Shown here: one piece after another, positions 31,101 to 43,459 of the stretch | Layout of the letters: every line of letters begins with the position of its first letter | Position numbering within the stretch: the stretch's first letter is position 1 | From: Monocercomonoides exilis | Lineage: Eukaryota; Preaxostyla; Oxymonadida; Polymastigidae | DNA length: 64,000 bases | NCBI GenBank assembly: GCA_001643675.2 | Contig: LSRY02000016.1 | Coordinates: forward strand, 1,364,001-1,428,000 | Reading direction: 5' to 3' | Position numbers and translations under genes: made by a program | Notes under the pieces: generated by a model | The model's input: only the letters and a program-made list of their open reading frames with translations | What the model was told of the DNA's origin: nothing | The model's database searches: none

Positions 31101-34100
31101 CTTGTGTCCGGCGCGTCATCCGCTCCACAATCGACATCGGAGGCAAAGCTGCTCGTGCTGACAAAAGAGAACCCATCTCCCATTCGTTCAACACCTCCCC
31201 GCCCATCACAAACAGAACACTGTGCTGGTTTCCAATGCGCTCTGCGGGGATGATGGCAGTAATTGTACAGTCGCTTTTGGCAAGAGATGAAGAGGAAGAG
31301 GAGGAGGAAACAGAGGAAATACTTGAATTGTGACTGTTCACTCCCAACGCAGTGGCGGCTGCAGCAGCCAGCTTGCCTGCCTCCATCTGCATATCAGTGG
31401 CCGACAGAAACGAGGCAAAGCCCTTTGTGGCGATGGTGATGTTGAAGCAGTTTAAGATTTTTCCTGTGTTGTAGTTCGTCACCAGGATCGTCCCGTCGCT
31501 GCTGCCGCTCACCAGCCGCCGTCCAGACCCACTGAGCGCAATGCGGGTGATGCTGTCGCGATGAGGGATGTCATACCGGAACAGATTCGCTCCGGTACGC
31601 TTGCTCCACACGTTTGCTGTGTTGTTGGCGTCGACAGTGATAATCTCGTCAAACGCCGACGAGTACAACGAAGCCACCAGCGGCACCCGATGCGCCACTG
31701 CGTTCTGATCATCAACGTTGTTCTTCTTCCACAAAAAAAGCCTTCTGCTGCCCATCAAAATGCCCCCCAGTTCTTTGCAGTCGGCCATCGAGTGGATGGG
31801 GCTGCACGTGAAGGGGTCGTATGCACTCACCACCTGCAGGCACCTCTGCGAGCGCAGATCCCACACGCGAATCGTCTGATCCAGCGAAAGCGACAAGAAG
31901 TGGTTTGACTTGTCCTCTGCGACGACAGACAAGATGGGAGCTGTGTGCCCTCTCAGCTCGCCCAGAAAGCGCATTGTGTTTGGGTTCCACAGCAGAATCA
32001 GGTTGTCGAAGCCTCCAGTGGCCAACATGTGCGCGCGCTGGCACCAAGCGAGGCAGATGACACCGCGGCGGTGGCCGGACGCACCGGAAAGGGAGTTGAC
32101 GGAGGGAAGGAGAGAGAAAGAGGAGGAAGAGGAAGAAGAAGAAAGAGATCGGCGGGAAGATTGGGGGGATGAAGAGATTGGATCAGAAGAAGAAGAAACA
32201 GAAGAAGAAGAAGGAAGCATAAGAGCAGATGCTACGCCTTCTCCTGCATTCGCCTCCTGGAGCTGCTGAGGTGTGCCTATTGTATATATCAGCTGCAGCG
32301 TCTCTAACACAAAGAATTTGATTGTGCAGTCGTGTGAAGCTGTTATAAGCAGCCCCATCTCGTCGATGAAGGCGACACACGAAATGCTGCTCTGATGTGC
32401 TTTGATCGACCAGCTGCCTTCGAAGATGCGCTCTTGCAGGTGTGGATGGCCGTTTTTTGCGTTCTGACGGGCGAAAGAAGGAGAAAACGACAGAGGCGGC
32501 TGCTGTGCTGCCATGGGCGAGGAAAGAGCAGATGGAGCACGTTTGACAGGGCTGGTGAGGGGAGGGGTGGTGTTTTGCTGTGTGTTTGAGAGGGCTTCGA
32601 GGTTGAGGTGCGGAATGGGAATGGCCATGGCGCCTCGGAAACGGGAGGAAAGAGGAGAAGGAGAGAGGGACGAGTAAAGCGGGGCTAAGTGTGCCTGGTT
32701 TGTGCTTTTGGAGAGATAGGCAGTGTTTTGGGTGCGGTTGTATTGTTCAGGGGAGGAGATGTAGCTTAAAGGAGATAAAGAAGAAGAGGAGGAGGAGGAG
32801 GAGGAAGAAGAAGAATAAGAAGATGACAGCATTGAATGAGGTCCCTGTGTTTTTGTCTGCTCCTTCTGCATCAGTCTTATTGAGCGGGATGAGACAGGCA
32901 TCAGAAGAGAAGACGAGGAGAGTGTTCGATCTGTGAAACACTGTCGAAAACTAAGTTCTCCTTCTTCCCTATCTTCATCATCATCATCATCTCCCCTTCC
33001 TCTTCTTTCTCCTCTTCCTCTTCCTCTTCCTCTTCTGTTGTATGCTCCTTCCAACACAGATTGGCTCATCCGCCTCTCTTCCCTTGGTATTTGTAAATAT
33101 CCATTGAAAGTATTCTGATTGAAAGAGCTGTTCATATTGACTTCTGAATTAGCATTGCTTGCTGTTGTGTCGTGAAAGCGTGGCATTGCGCACAAGTCGT
33201 CCTTTGATTGATGTGATTCATTCATTTTTGATGCGTTTTGTGAGGGAAGAGAAGAAGAAGATGGAGGAGGAGGAGGAAGTGACAGAGGAAGAAGAGAACG
33301 ATGAAGGCGAACAGAAGGAGGAGAAGGAGAAGACAAAGATGAAGATGAAGAAGACGAATAAGAAGATGATGATGATGTTGTTGTTGTTGTTAATTGCCCT
33401 GTTGCATAAGAAGGCGCATACACAGCCTGTGAATGCCCTCGTGCGCTGTTCACTTTTGGCTGCCTCAGAAATCCTTTCTTCAAATCTGCAAAGTTCTGCG
33501 GCAGCTGGTTCAGCATCTGCACACTCGACGGTGACACTTTCGTTTGTTTCCCATTCACCTTCCTTGTTACAGCGCCTGTCTGTATCAGCGCACCTGACTG
33601 AACTCCCTCAGAGCTTTCACTGCTTTCTCCAGCCCCGCCCAGTTTCCCTTCGTCGCTTCGGCATTCGGCTGGCTCTGGCGGCGTTAGCACAGCGCTTCTT
33701 CCAAGCGACACGTTTGGCAGCGCGGCGATTTCTGCATCGCTCCAAACTGGCTCGTTTGTCTTTACCACCCCCTTCTGAGTGAATTGCTCCCTGCTTCTGT
33801 GTTTGCCCTCTTCTTTGCTGATTAACAGGTCCGCCCGCGCTTTCGGGGGAGGCTCTCCACATAATGAGGCGTATGTGGCGAGTGTGCGGGTGATGGAGAG
33901 GTCGGTGACGCGGTGGACGAGCTCAAAGGAAAGCGCAAAGATCTCCAAAACACCAGAATACTGTCCGACACACAAGAGAGGGTGCAGCGAGCGGTAGGAC
34001 AAGTTCGAATTGAGCGAGCTGGCGAGTGAAGAAGGAGATGAATTGTACATCGGATGCACAATCTGCCGCCGGATGAGGGAGCTTTCGTCGGTTTTGGAGT

Positions 34101-35992
34101 CTTCTGAATTGCTGGTCATATTATTATTGTTGATATTACTGTTATTATTACTGTTATTATTATGTGAATGACTCAGCATCTTCGGCTGCACAGCCGGCGC
34201 CACAGCACACATCGACACTGCCATTGACTCAAAGTTCCTCAGCTGTCCCGTCGGGCGCATTGTGGAGAGGTCGTAGAAGGTGATGTGGCAGTCACTTGAG
34301 GCCACCGCTGCGAAGGAATGCGACTGGGCCGCTTTGGCGCTGCGGTCGGAGAGGGCGGCGGTGAGGTTGGTGTGTGTGCCTGTGGGCAGAGGGAGCTGGG
34401 GAAGTTCGCACATGCACGTGACGATGAGCGGCTGACGTTTCTCGAGCACAGTGATGGTGCGACTTTTCTCGTTGATGTTGATGGGTTTCACTTTGTGTTC
34501 TTTCTTTTTCAGGTAGGACTGGAGGGCGGTGAGGGCGTGGGAAGCGCGGGAGATGGGTTGTGGCTGAGAGGAGATGGAGGAGGAAGAGGAGGAGGAAGAA
34601 GAAGAAGAAGATAAATCTGAGGTTGTTGGGGAAGGAGTTAGATTGAGATCTGTGAGAGATGTTGAGAGGGGGAAAAAATTAACATAGAAAGAAATAAATA
34701 GAAATTAATTGATTGGATTGAAACGAAAAATAAAATAAAAAGAAAAATCAAAAATGTGATTGATAAATATATTTAACATGTGTAATCCAAATTGTGTCAA
34801 AGGGGAAAAAAATTTAGTCAAACCAATAAAAGGTTCTTTATTCTTCAAATGCGCCTGAGACGCAGAAGGAGAAGCAACAGGACTCACATTTGCTGGAGAG
34901 CCCTCGCTTTTCGTTGGCGTCTTCACAATTTCTGATTTAATAACACCTTTTGGTGATTTTGATGGAGATAGTTTCTGTTCGTTGGTTGTTTCGTTCATCC
35001 GCTCAGTTGGAAGGGAGCTGTCGTAATTATCTTCATCTGTGACGTCTGTGTGTTTTATTCTCTGCTTCAATGGATGCGGTTTGCTTTGTGTGAATTTTCC
35101 GCTTTTCTGCTCGGTTGTTGCTTTTGAAGAAGCAGAAGCTGGTTCTTGTTTGGATTTGACACGCTCAACAGCTTGAAGAACAGCAGAAACAGGAGTTGTG
35201 TTGCTTTGCTCGGCTCTGTTCTTTTTCGCTCTAAATTCATCCAACAAATCTTGTTCGCGTGTTTTGACTTCAAAAAGTGGGTCTGAACGAGTTATTGTTT
35301 GATATGTTTCAGTTGCTGATGAGTGATCAATTCGTCGAAGAGGAGCTTGAAACGTATCGTCCCAGACTGTTACTACACCATCGTCTGCTGTTGAAAGACA
35401 TCTTTTTATGCTGTGAAGATATGCTGTTTTCACAACGGATTTTTCATTTTCCAGAAAATGAGAAGGAATTGACATTGCCTCAGGATCAGAACGATACAAC
35501 GAATCCTTAACAAGTTAAAATGATTTGTTTGTAAAAAGCAAGCATGAAAAAGATATTATGCAACTTCATCAAACAGACCTGTGAAGAAAATGTTGACTTG
35601 GATAAATCAAGATGAGCAACATAATATGAAGAAAATTGATCCCAGGAAACTAAAAGAATTCCAATAAAAATATATTTTATAAAACAAGAAAAAAATACTC
35701 TTTCCTATCGATTCTGCATCAATCTTTTGAAAGATATAAGAACATTCATAAGAGTTAAACTGTTTTGTCTTAAACACATTGCACATTGCTTTAAAAAACT
35801 GGAAATAAATAAAAGTTTAATATTGATAAATTTTATAAAGAAAAACTTGAATAAATTGCAAACTTCTTTCTCTGTTATACCATCAGATGCATTTTCACTA
35901 ATTATTATTGAAAATTGCTCCTTAAGTTTTGCAAGAAGATCATAATTCATGTAACGATTTAAATCAATGTCTCCTCTCCATAAGTTATTCAT
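28153..35992 (-). CDS. EF-hand/WD40 repeat protein of WDR49/WDR64 type, 2,492 aa
   Basis: Exons on the minus strand are 35864-35992, 35699-35798, 35579-35649, 34824-35505 and 28153-34649, totalling 2,493 codons with all phases closing. The N-terminal part contains an EF-hand-like stretch spliced across exon 2/3 (FQKIDAESIGKISWDQFSSYY). Long propellers follow: HSIKRCLSTADDGVVTVWDD, SISCVAFIDEMGLLITASHDCTIKFF, GVICLAWCQRAHMLATGGFDNLILLWNP, GHTAPILSVV and LSLSLDQTIRVWDLRSQRCLQVV. These resemble the WDR49/WDR64 family of EF-hand WD proteins, mostly ciliary. The C terminus has another repeat block and a FHWCALFNFCDDYEALHN stretch. Between repeats there are long serine, glutamine and Ser/Pro insertions, which roughly double the expected length. 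Donors are GTTTGC, GTATTT, GTCTGT and GTTTGA. An ORF at 36299-36541 could supply an extra 5' exon. Confidence 0.85.
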
Positions 35993-36298
35993 GTAACAGC
36001 CGAAATGCTGTTAGTTACGCAATTAATCACTGAAAAACAGTAAAAGTTGTTGTTAAATAAAAAAAATTATACATCGCAATTTTTCAATTATTTTTGTTAT
36101 CGAGAATTCAATTGACGTAATGATTTTTGCAATTTTTTTGACACTTAATTTATAAGTTAGACAGTTTTTCATTAAATAAGGCAAATATAAATTACATTAT
36201 TATTTAATATTAGATAAAATAAATTTCAATTAAAATGCATTTCTATTTTGAATTTGCAAAATGTGGATACAATAATAAATCAAGATTATCAAATCTCA

Positions 36299-36541
36299 TC
36301 ATAAAGAAAATTTGAAAAAAAAAGGTTGGTGATAGCTGTATGATTTTGAAAATATGTTCGAAATTAATTCACTTTCACATTTACAAGCAAACTTAACAAA
36401 GTTGTGAGAAAGTATTGATGTGCCAGCAGCGCGATTTATTTCGTGTGCTTCGAAAAACTTCTCGTAAATCTGTAAAGTTTGTTTGTAGATATGAAAGTGA
36501 AATAACACGAACATACTTTCAATATCAAAATAAATAAACAC
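36299..36541 (-). other. Short ORF, possible extra 5' exon of the EF-hand/WD40 gene
   Basis: 80-residue ORF whose middle looks coding (IYEKFFEAHEINRAAG) inside otherwise noncoding AT-rich DNA. A donor GTTAAG after SHNF would splice in phase 0 to an acceptor ACTAACAG just before the ATG at 35992, giving HFGCYMNNLW. No convincing start for the longer gene was found. It may equally be a gene remnant. Confidence 0.25.
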
Positions 36542-36837
36542 TCAGACAAATCAAACTGAGTTTGAATAAAATCGAATCACATTTAGTAATAAAAACAATA
36601 AATTTAATATAAATGATTATTCATTGATAAATAAAATAAATCAAAGCGATAAAAAAAACAGCAGAAATAAAATGATGAATAAAAAATGCTTCAAAAGAAG
36701 CAAATAAAAGATATAGAGTGAATTGCACTTTTTTCAAAAAGTGCAAAAACCATTTTATTCGATCTGACTTTTATCGTCAATGCTAAATTTTGATGTTCGC
36801 AAAATGATCGGCAGGATTTACTGCAAGAATTCATTAT

Positions 36838-38305
36838 CTAGTTTTGATCATGACCTGTTCCATAAAAGCTGATTTGTAAATCTTCGTACCCTTCTTCCTC
36901 CAACTTGTCAAGAATTGCCATTTTCAAGGCTTTATTCTTTTTTTCATCTCTTGCAATTCTTACGTTTTTATTCAATCTTTCTGTCAGCAGTGACAAAAAT
37001 ATCATCCTTTTATCTGTAGACTGATCATCTGAATTGAATTTGCACATTTCCTCCAAAACAAAATCAACAGTTCTTCCTCTTAAAAAATCGCTGAAGAAGA
37101 TGTCTGTATTTTCATCCATGCAGGCAACAATTATTGGAATGCATTTCTCAACAATACTTCTGTGATTATCCTTTGCAAGTCCAATCAATCTTGTTGTGCA
37201 TGCAACCAACCAAGCACTTTCTTCTTCACTCAATTTACATTTCTCTGTATATAAGCAGATTGTTGAATACCATCTCTCAATAATTCCTATTTTAGCTTTC
37301 TCTTTAATGCTCACTGCTTTCTTCTTCCAATCAATGCATCTTGAGAGCTTTTCAATTTCTCCTGTCGATTCACTCACAAAATGCATTTCTTTATAGCTAT
37401 AAAAATTTCTTCGTAATACGTCATAACATTTAATATAAAAAATATGCCAAGCTGATTGATATGCAAGTTGTGAAAGGATGCGCGAGTTCTGATGGTCAAG
37501 AATCAAGGTTTGAATTTTTTGTGCATAAAATTGATCTATTTCAACCTAATTATTAAATATTAATCAAATTTCATTGTTATTTCAAAAAAAAAAAATCGTC
37601 AAACTTTTTCATATTTTAAGATACTAGCAGCAAATAATATCATTTCTGAATCTTTTAGGAAATAATTTTCTTTTTCGATATCCAAAGCGGTATATAAAAG
37701 GTGAAATTCAAGGTTATTCATTGATGCTTTCCTGGAACAGGTGAACCGCTCCAATAAAATTGCAAAACATGCACAAAGATTTGTAAATTGATTTTCAACT
37801 TGACTGGTTTTCAATCCGTCATTAACGATAATCAATTCAAATCTTTGCTTCAAAAATGAATCGTCAAAATCTTCGTTTTTAATTCCTGCCAAAACCTTGG
37901 AATATCCAATGTGCTTCAAAAGCGAAAAGACATTTTCCAATAATAATTTACCATCTGCAATCATGCTGTTAAGATCATAATAAAAATCTTCTGTAATGAC
38001 GGATTGAAATTCCTCCTTATTCATCTCGTCATTCAATTCATTAATTTTCACTTTTTGTTCAGCATCACTGTAATTTTCCAGCCAGGCAATTGTTTCTGAA
38101 TTTTTTTCCAAAATATGTTCAAAAATAAATAATTACAGAGCAAACAAACCGATGAATTTTGTAATTGTAGACAACTGTTACGCATTATCAAACAAGCAGC
38201 AATCGTTAATTGCAGCGTAGGTTTGGTATATTTTACAGTACAACATTCAAAAAAAAAAGCAACAAATAAAAAATCGTTATGAATCAGTTGGCAAACTTTA
38301 GACAT
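36838..38305 (-). CDS. Tandem family protein (AYQSAW family), copy 1
   Basis: Four exons on the minus strand: 38297-38305 (only ATG TCT AAA), 38150-38174 (25 nt), 37605-38095 and 36838-37545, giving 411 codons (410 aa). Donors are GTTTGC, GTTTGT and GTTTGA. The exon plan, including the exact 25 nt second exon and phase 0/1/0 boundaries, is the same as in the neighbour at 39319-40862, which supports both models. The protein is predicted largely helical. Shared blocks are LLKHIGYSKVL, then LSQLAYQSAWHIF at the start of exon 4, a run ending in WYSTICLYTEKC, and a C-terminal KLEEEGYEDL. I recognise no known domain, signal peptide or membrane span. Function unknown. Confidence 0.8.
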
Positions 38306-39318
38306 AACAAAAATGCTCAATATATTTCCTTGTATATAATGGGTGTTGGAACAATTAAAAACGTCTCAAAATCAGTAAGTTTTTGAAAAAAAAAATGAAA
38401 TTATTAAAATTTGAAAATTGAAGTGCTTTCTTATCAATAAAAATATAGAAGAATCAATTTTTGAGTTTTAAGGATAAAAAGATTATAAAAATCATGGTTG
38501 TTTCTGTAAAAAAATCATTTATTAAATTGCAATAATTCAATAAAATAATCAATAAAAATATTATGTATCATTTGAAAATGGTTTTTGTTTCAAAAAAATT
38601 TTGGTGAAAAAAATGCTCAACATATGTGTGGTATTTTTTCAAAAGAAATCTTTTAATGTCATTTCACAAAAAATATTGACTGTTCTTTTTATGGAATTCG
38701 TTAATACGTCAAAGTCATTCACAAAATTTTTTCCAGAAGGAAATAGTTAATTCTGTTTTTTCTCCGTGGTTTTATATGAAATTTTGTGGTTTATTAATTC
38801 AAGATATTATTAACGAAATTTTGGTTTTAATTACATTTCGAAATTTTGACTGATTGAATTCAACGATTCAAGAAACATGAAATACATAATTTGGTATGAA
38901 AAGTTACAGATTGAAACCTTCAAAAAGATATTCTCTAATTTCAAAAATGAAAACGACTAATTGTTGTGGTGCATAATTTTCATCGCTATTTTTGGTCTCC
39001 ATCGAAACGAATGATAATAACTCGCAAAAGAAATTGATCTTCGATAAAAAGGAAAAAAAAACATAAGCCCTTTTCGTATTGAGAATTTATTAGAAAAATA
39101 GACGTTTAATTTATAAATCTTGCATAAAAGCTTTTAAATTTTAGTCTTTATTTTTGCATTTCAAGTTTCTGATGTGCAAATAAATATTTCTCGCATCCCA
39201 AATTAAAAATGAATCCTTTTTAAAAAGGCAAACAAAAAAGGATTTTGCAAAAATAATAGTGTCAGAAATAAACAAAATAATCTTCAATATTGCGAATCAT
39301 TCAGCAATTGCTATTTAT
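38306..39318. other. AT-rich spacer between the two tandem family genes
   Basis: About 1 kb containing the promoter of copy 1 and the 3' flank of copy 2. It is strongly AT-rich with many short poly-A and poly-T runs. No ORF, RNA gene or clear inverted repeat was found. Confidence 0.6.
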
Positions 39319-40862
39319 TCATTTACCAGCGAAATAGTTCAACCCGGTAACGCAATCTTCGTACCCCTCTTCTTCCATTATTTCAGATACCTTTCTTTTC
39401 AACTTCTTTTCTTTTGGTTCTTCCATTTCATCATCGTCCTCTCCTTTCAATCGCCTTTCAATTGCAACAAAAAATGCTAAGAGTTCGCGTACTATTTTGT
39501 CGTTCAATGTTGGTTGCTGTATCTCCTCCAAAAAAACATCAACAGCTCCACTTTTTAGCAAGTCATCAACTTTCACAGCTCTGTTTTCCGCTGCTCTTTT
39601 TGACAATATTATGCACCAGCAGCATATTTTACCGTAATTAACTTTTGTTGCTTTAAATACCTGAACAATGCTGCCAATAAGCTCGGAATATTCTTCATTC
39701 CTCAGTTTGCACGATACTAAATAGCGATCCAATGAATCGAACCATCTCTTTATTATAATCGCTTCTTTCTTTTCGATTCTTCTATTCTCTTTCTCTTCTT
39801 TCTCTCCCCTCCATTCCAACCATTTTGCCAGCTCTTCCAATTCTCTTGACGCTTCTCTTACAAAATTCAGCTCGTATATGATTAAGCTTTCCAAGCTTCT
39901 ATCATCAATAAATCTGTTAATCAAAAATCTCCAAGCTGATTGATAGGCAAGCTGCGTCAAATTGTGATGTTCCTGATGATATTGTATGATCTCTTTGATT
40001 TCATCCAAATACAGTTCTTTTTCCGCTTTCTTTAAAAAGAAAGAACGTAAGTAAAAGTAAAAGAAAATAAATAAATATTTATTGTGAAATAAAATCTTTC
40101 ACACGTTCCAAATATGTGCACAACTTATGGAATATAATGCTATTTCAACTTCTTTTTGTGTTTCCTCATTTACTTCCTTAAGCAAAGCAACTTTGAAAAG
40201 GCATGGTATGCATATTGAAAATAAAGAATTTGACAAATAATTACAAAGCATTAGATAGCATTCGCAGAGATCAATCAGCAGTTTTTCATTTTCTTCTTTT
40301 TTATTCTCATTTTTTTCTATAATCATCGTTTCAAATCTTTCTTGCAATGATGAATTGACAAAGCATAGCAACCACAAATTTTTAAGCACGTTGATGTATC
40401 CAATATGCTTCAACAACAAAATTGCATTTTCAAAAGATAGCTTCTTTTCTTCGATCATTTGGTACATTTCATCGAAAAGTTCATCTGATAAGATGTACTC
40501 CAATTCTTCTTCATCCATTTCATCCAACATTCTGTTTATTTCTTCGATTTTCTGTTTCTGTTCATATTCATCGCGACATTCGAGTTCATTTAACGATTCT
40601 TTTGAAAATGAAATGAAATGAAATATCATTGCAAGTTCAATCAAAAAATAAATAAATAAATTAATAAAATAAAATAAAATAAAATACATACTCGAAAACC
40701 TTTCTGTCAATTGTTCCTTTTATATGAATGAAAAAAAAGAATTGAAGACAGTAAGCAACCACAATTGTTGAAAATATTTCAATAAAGAATTGAAACTGAC
40801 CATTGAAAACGAAGCAAAAATTGTTGTTCAAAAATAAAAGAGCAAACCGCATTTAGCTCCAT
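39319..40862 (-). CDS. Tandem family protein (AYQSAW family), copy 2
   Basis: Paralogue of the gene at 36838-38305. Exons are 40848-40862 (15 nt, MELNA), 40692-40716 (25 nt), 40105-40598 and 39319-40029, giving 415 codons (414 aa) and ending TGA. Aligned landmarks are AILLLKHIGYINVL, LTQLAYQSAWRFL, RWFDSLDRYLVSCKL, the central acidic/lysine-rich helix, and VSEIMEEEGYEDC near the end. The first two exons carry no recognisable motif, but their size and phase match copy 1. Donors are GTTTGC, GTATGT and GTGTGA. The Merlin-type transposon begins 36 bp upstream of the start codon, so it must have displaced or replaced the original promoter. No known domain; function unknown. Confidence 0.8.
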
Positions 40863-40905
40863 TTGCTTTTGTCCTTCAATTTTCAATCCAGAAATGCAAA
40901 AGATT

Positions 40906-42191
40906 GGTACAATCCCAATTGGCGGACAAAACCCATAATTTTTAATGTCAAAAAAGAAAAAAATATATATTCAAATACAAAAATCATGTTTTTTTGTTGA
41001 AGATATGTTAAAAATGAAAAGTGCTGATGGGTGCTGTATTTAGAAAATAAAAAATATAACAATAATATTTTTTTGTTGTTTGTTCATAAAAAACTTATAA
41101 AGAATAACACAGAATGGTTTGAAAAATGAACAAATGGAGAACAAAAACTTTGCACGTTATGTGCTTTAACTTGTGGCATTCTGATTCATCGATGTTTTTT
41201 ATTTCATCTGAAAAAAGAAAAAAAAAGTTAATTGATTAAAAAATAAAAAAATCAAACTTCCATTTGTTTATAAATATTATTGACAGCCAAGGTGTCCAAA
41301 AAGGTGTAATAAGTGCTGTCTTCTTGCCTTTTGGAAGCGAAAAAATCCATGTATGATTGAATTACGGAATGTCTGACTCCATGTGGTAGTAAACTTTTCT
41401 GAAACAAGGACCAGAGACCTTCTATGCGGTTTGTGTGAGTGTTTGTATCTTTATTAATAAATGTTTTTTTATGGTTGACCATTCAATGTATGTAACCTAG
41501 ATTTTCCATTCCATTGCAGGCCCGCCAGCTGTCGCTGTTGATTATAGAACCCAATTCAATGTTTCTTCTCACAGAAGAATGCAAAGTGTGCTTTTTTCTA
41601 TCTGGAACCATTTCCATAAACATATTGCTTTTTCCTTTTCCTGTTTGAGGGACGTCAATACCTCCGAAAACCCACTGCTGAGGTTTTTTCTTCCTTTTTT
41701 ATATTTTCTGCGAAATAATAGCATCTCATCAATTTGAACTATTCTGTTGACTCCATCAATCCTTCTCTTCATAATCTGCATTTCCTGAGATACTGTGCTC
41801 CAAAATAGAGAATTAATATGGCAAACCGTGTTTTTGGACAGATTTGTAAGAAAGTTGCCTGTTTTGCTGTAATATTTATCCAAAAGGACAGTGATAATTT
41901 CATGAATTGATGCATTTTTATTCGGATTTTTTCAAAAACTGTATTTTTCCTTATGCCGACTGATTGGTGTTGGCAACGGAAGCGAAATCTTTCTTCTGCT
42001 TCTTTTTTGAATCCAATCATCTTTTTGCATTTGCTGCTGTAAATTAGCTTCTTAACAAGATTCCTTTCCACAAGAAAATCAACGGTTTTTTCTTTATCGT
42101 TGAAAGTTTGGCTCAATTTGGATATTTCTGATTTTTTGTATGAATTTTCCATATTTGATAATGAATGATGTCCGCCTATTGGGATTGTACC
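40906..42191 (-). mobile_element. Merlin/IS1595-type DNA transposon with inverted ends and 8-bp target duplication
   Basis: A 1,286 bp element bounded by 23 bp terminal inverted repeats at 40906-40928 (starting GGTACAATCCCAATTGG) and 42169-42191, which differ at one position. Each end is flanked directly by the same eight bases, AAAAGATT, at 40898-40905 and 42192-42199. An 8 bp duplication and an ISXO2/IS1016-like transposase inside are the hallmarks of the eukaryotic Merlin superfamily. The clean ends and target duplication show a real, fairly recent insertion. The broken transposase shows that this copy cannot move itself. Confidence 0.9.
41252..42152 (-). pseudogene. ISXO2-like (Merlin) DDE transposase, disrupted
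   Basis: Minus-strand transposase remnant inside the Merlin element. The N-terminal part has a degenerate recognition region (RFRCQHQSVGIRKNTVFEK). The DDE catalytic residues are still visible in three frames: the first Asp in RIVQIDEMLLFRRK, the second in SIINSDSWRAC, and the Glu in NRIEGLWSLF. Also present are QQWVFGGID and the VPDRKKHTL strand. The frame shifts between about 41900 and 41940 and again near 41695 (an A-run before PQQWVFGG), and an in-frame TGA lies near 41480 just before MVNHKKTF. The transposase is therefore inactive as sequenced. Confidence 0.85.
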
Positions 42192-42650
42192 AAAAGATTT
42201 CCCAAATAATTGTATAATAATAGGAACTCTTTGATCAAATCAGTAAATACTCAAATGATTGAGATGAATAAAGTTTTCATCAAAATGAAAATGATAAAGC
42301 ATTTTGATTATATATGAAATTTAAGTAAACTTTCCTGTTTGGATCTTTCTGAAAAATGAATGTAAATTTCACAAAAATAAAAACGGAGAATGAATGTGAT
42401 TATTTTGTCAAAAAAGACTTAAATTGCAAAACCGCATATAAAGATCATATAAAACAACTCAACAATTAGGATCCAATAATAATTATTGATATTGTTTGAA
42501 GTGAAAAACTATTCCTCTGTGATATGACAAGTTAAAAAATCATTTATCTACAGCAAAGCAATTAAATAAAAAAAATAAAAATTGAAATAGAAAAAATAAA
42601 AAAATTGATGTTTATTGATATTTATTTTATATAAAATAAATTTTAACAAG

Positions 42651-43049
42651 TATAGTTTGTGTTTATAATTGTTGACACCATCAATAACTGTGGACAGTTG
42701 CATTATATCAACAACCATTGAAAGTTGTATTTAGATAATTACCCCAATTATTCCCTTATTGAAAACAAACTTATAAGTCACCAAAAATGAAACATCTTGC
42801 TCCCAAATATAAAGAAAACACATTTTTTTATTATTTGTGAAACTAGGAGAAATAAGATTCTCCGAAAACGAAAAATACTTTTTATAAAATTTTATTGTGA
42901 TGGATGGACAATTGAAACAATTCTTATAATTTCATATTCATTGAGGGAATAATTGGGTTTACTGTCAATATGCAACTTTCAACGGTTGTTGAGATAATGT
43001 CACTGTGCACAGTTATTGAAAGTGTACACTATTATTAACACTAACTATA
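42651..43049. mobile_element. Foldback/MITE-like element with about 110-bp imperfect inverted repeats
   Basis: The left arm (about 42651-42765) and right arm (about 42940-43049) are reverse complements with scattered mismatches. Both start TATAGTT, contain TCAATAACTGTG and TTGAAAGTTG, and end at CCCAATTATTCCCT. The interior is about 170 bp. Both ends read TATA, compatible with a TA target duplication as in Tc1/mariner-derived elements. There is no coding capacity, so it would be non-autonomous. Confidence 0.65.
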
Positions 43050-43459
43050 TTGCGGAAAAAGATTTTTTCTTAACGCTCATCAGCTTCTCACTTCGGCACG
43101 GAAGAGTTTTTTTGATATTTGGGGGAAAATACCGAATTTCAAGCTTTTTATGCACAAAGCACTAAAAATAGCTTCACTTATAACTTTATATCGCTTTCTC
43201 AGATTTCAAAATAAATAAGATTTTCATATCCGAAAACAGACATCGTTGAAATCAAAACATTAAGTTTTCCAGCATTTTACGTATTTCAAAAAATCGACTC
43301 ATTTTTATTGTGTTTTTTGTTCTCAAAAAGTTAATGAAAAGTGCATAATTTATCAATGAAAAAGCTTGAAATCTCATATTTTCCTCCATTTTTTTTATAT
43401 ATTTTTTTATTTTTTATATTTTTATATTTTTTGTTTTATCTGATTATATTTTATTTATA

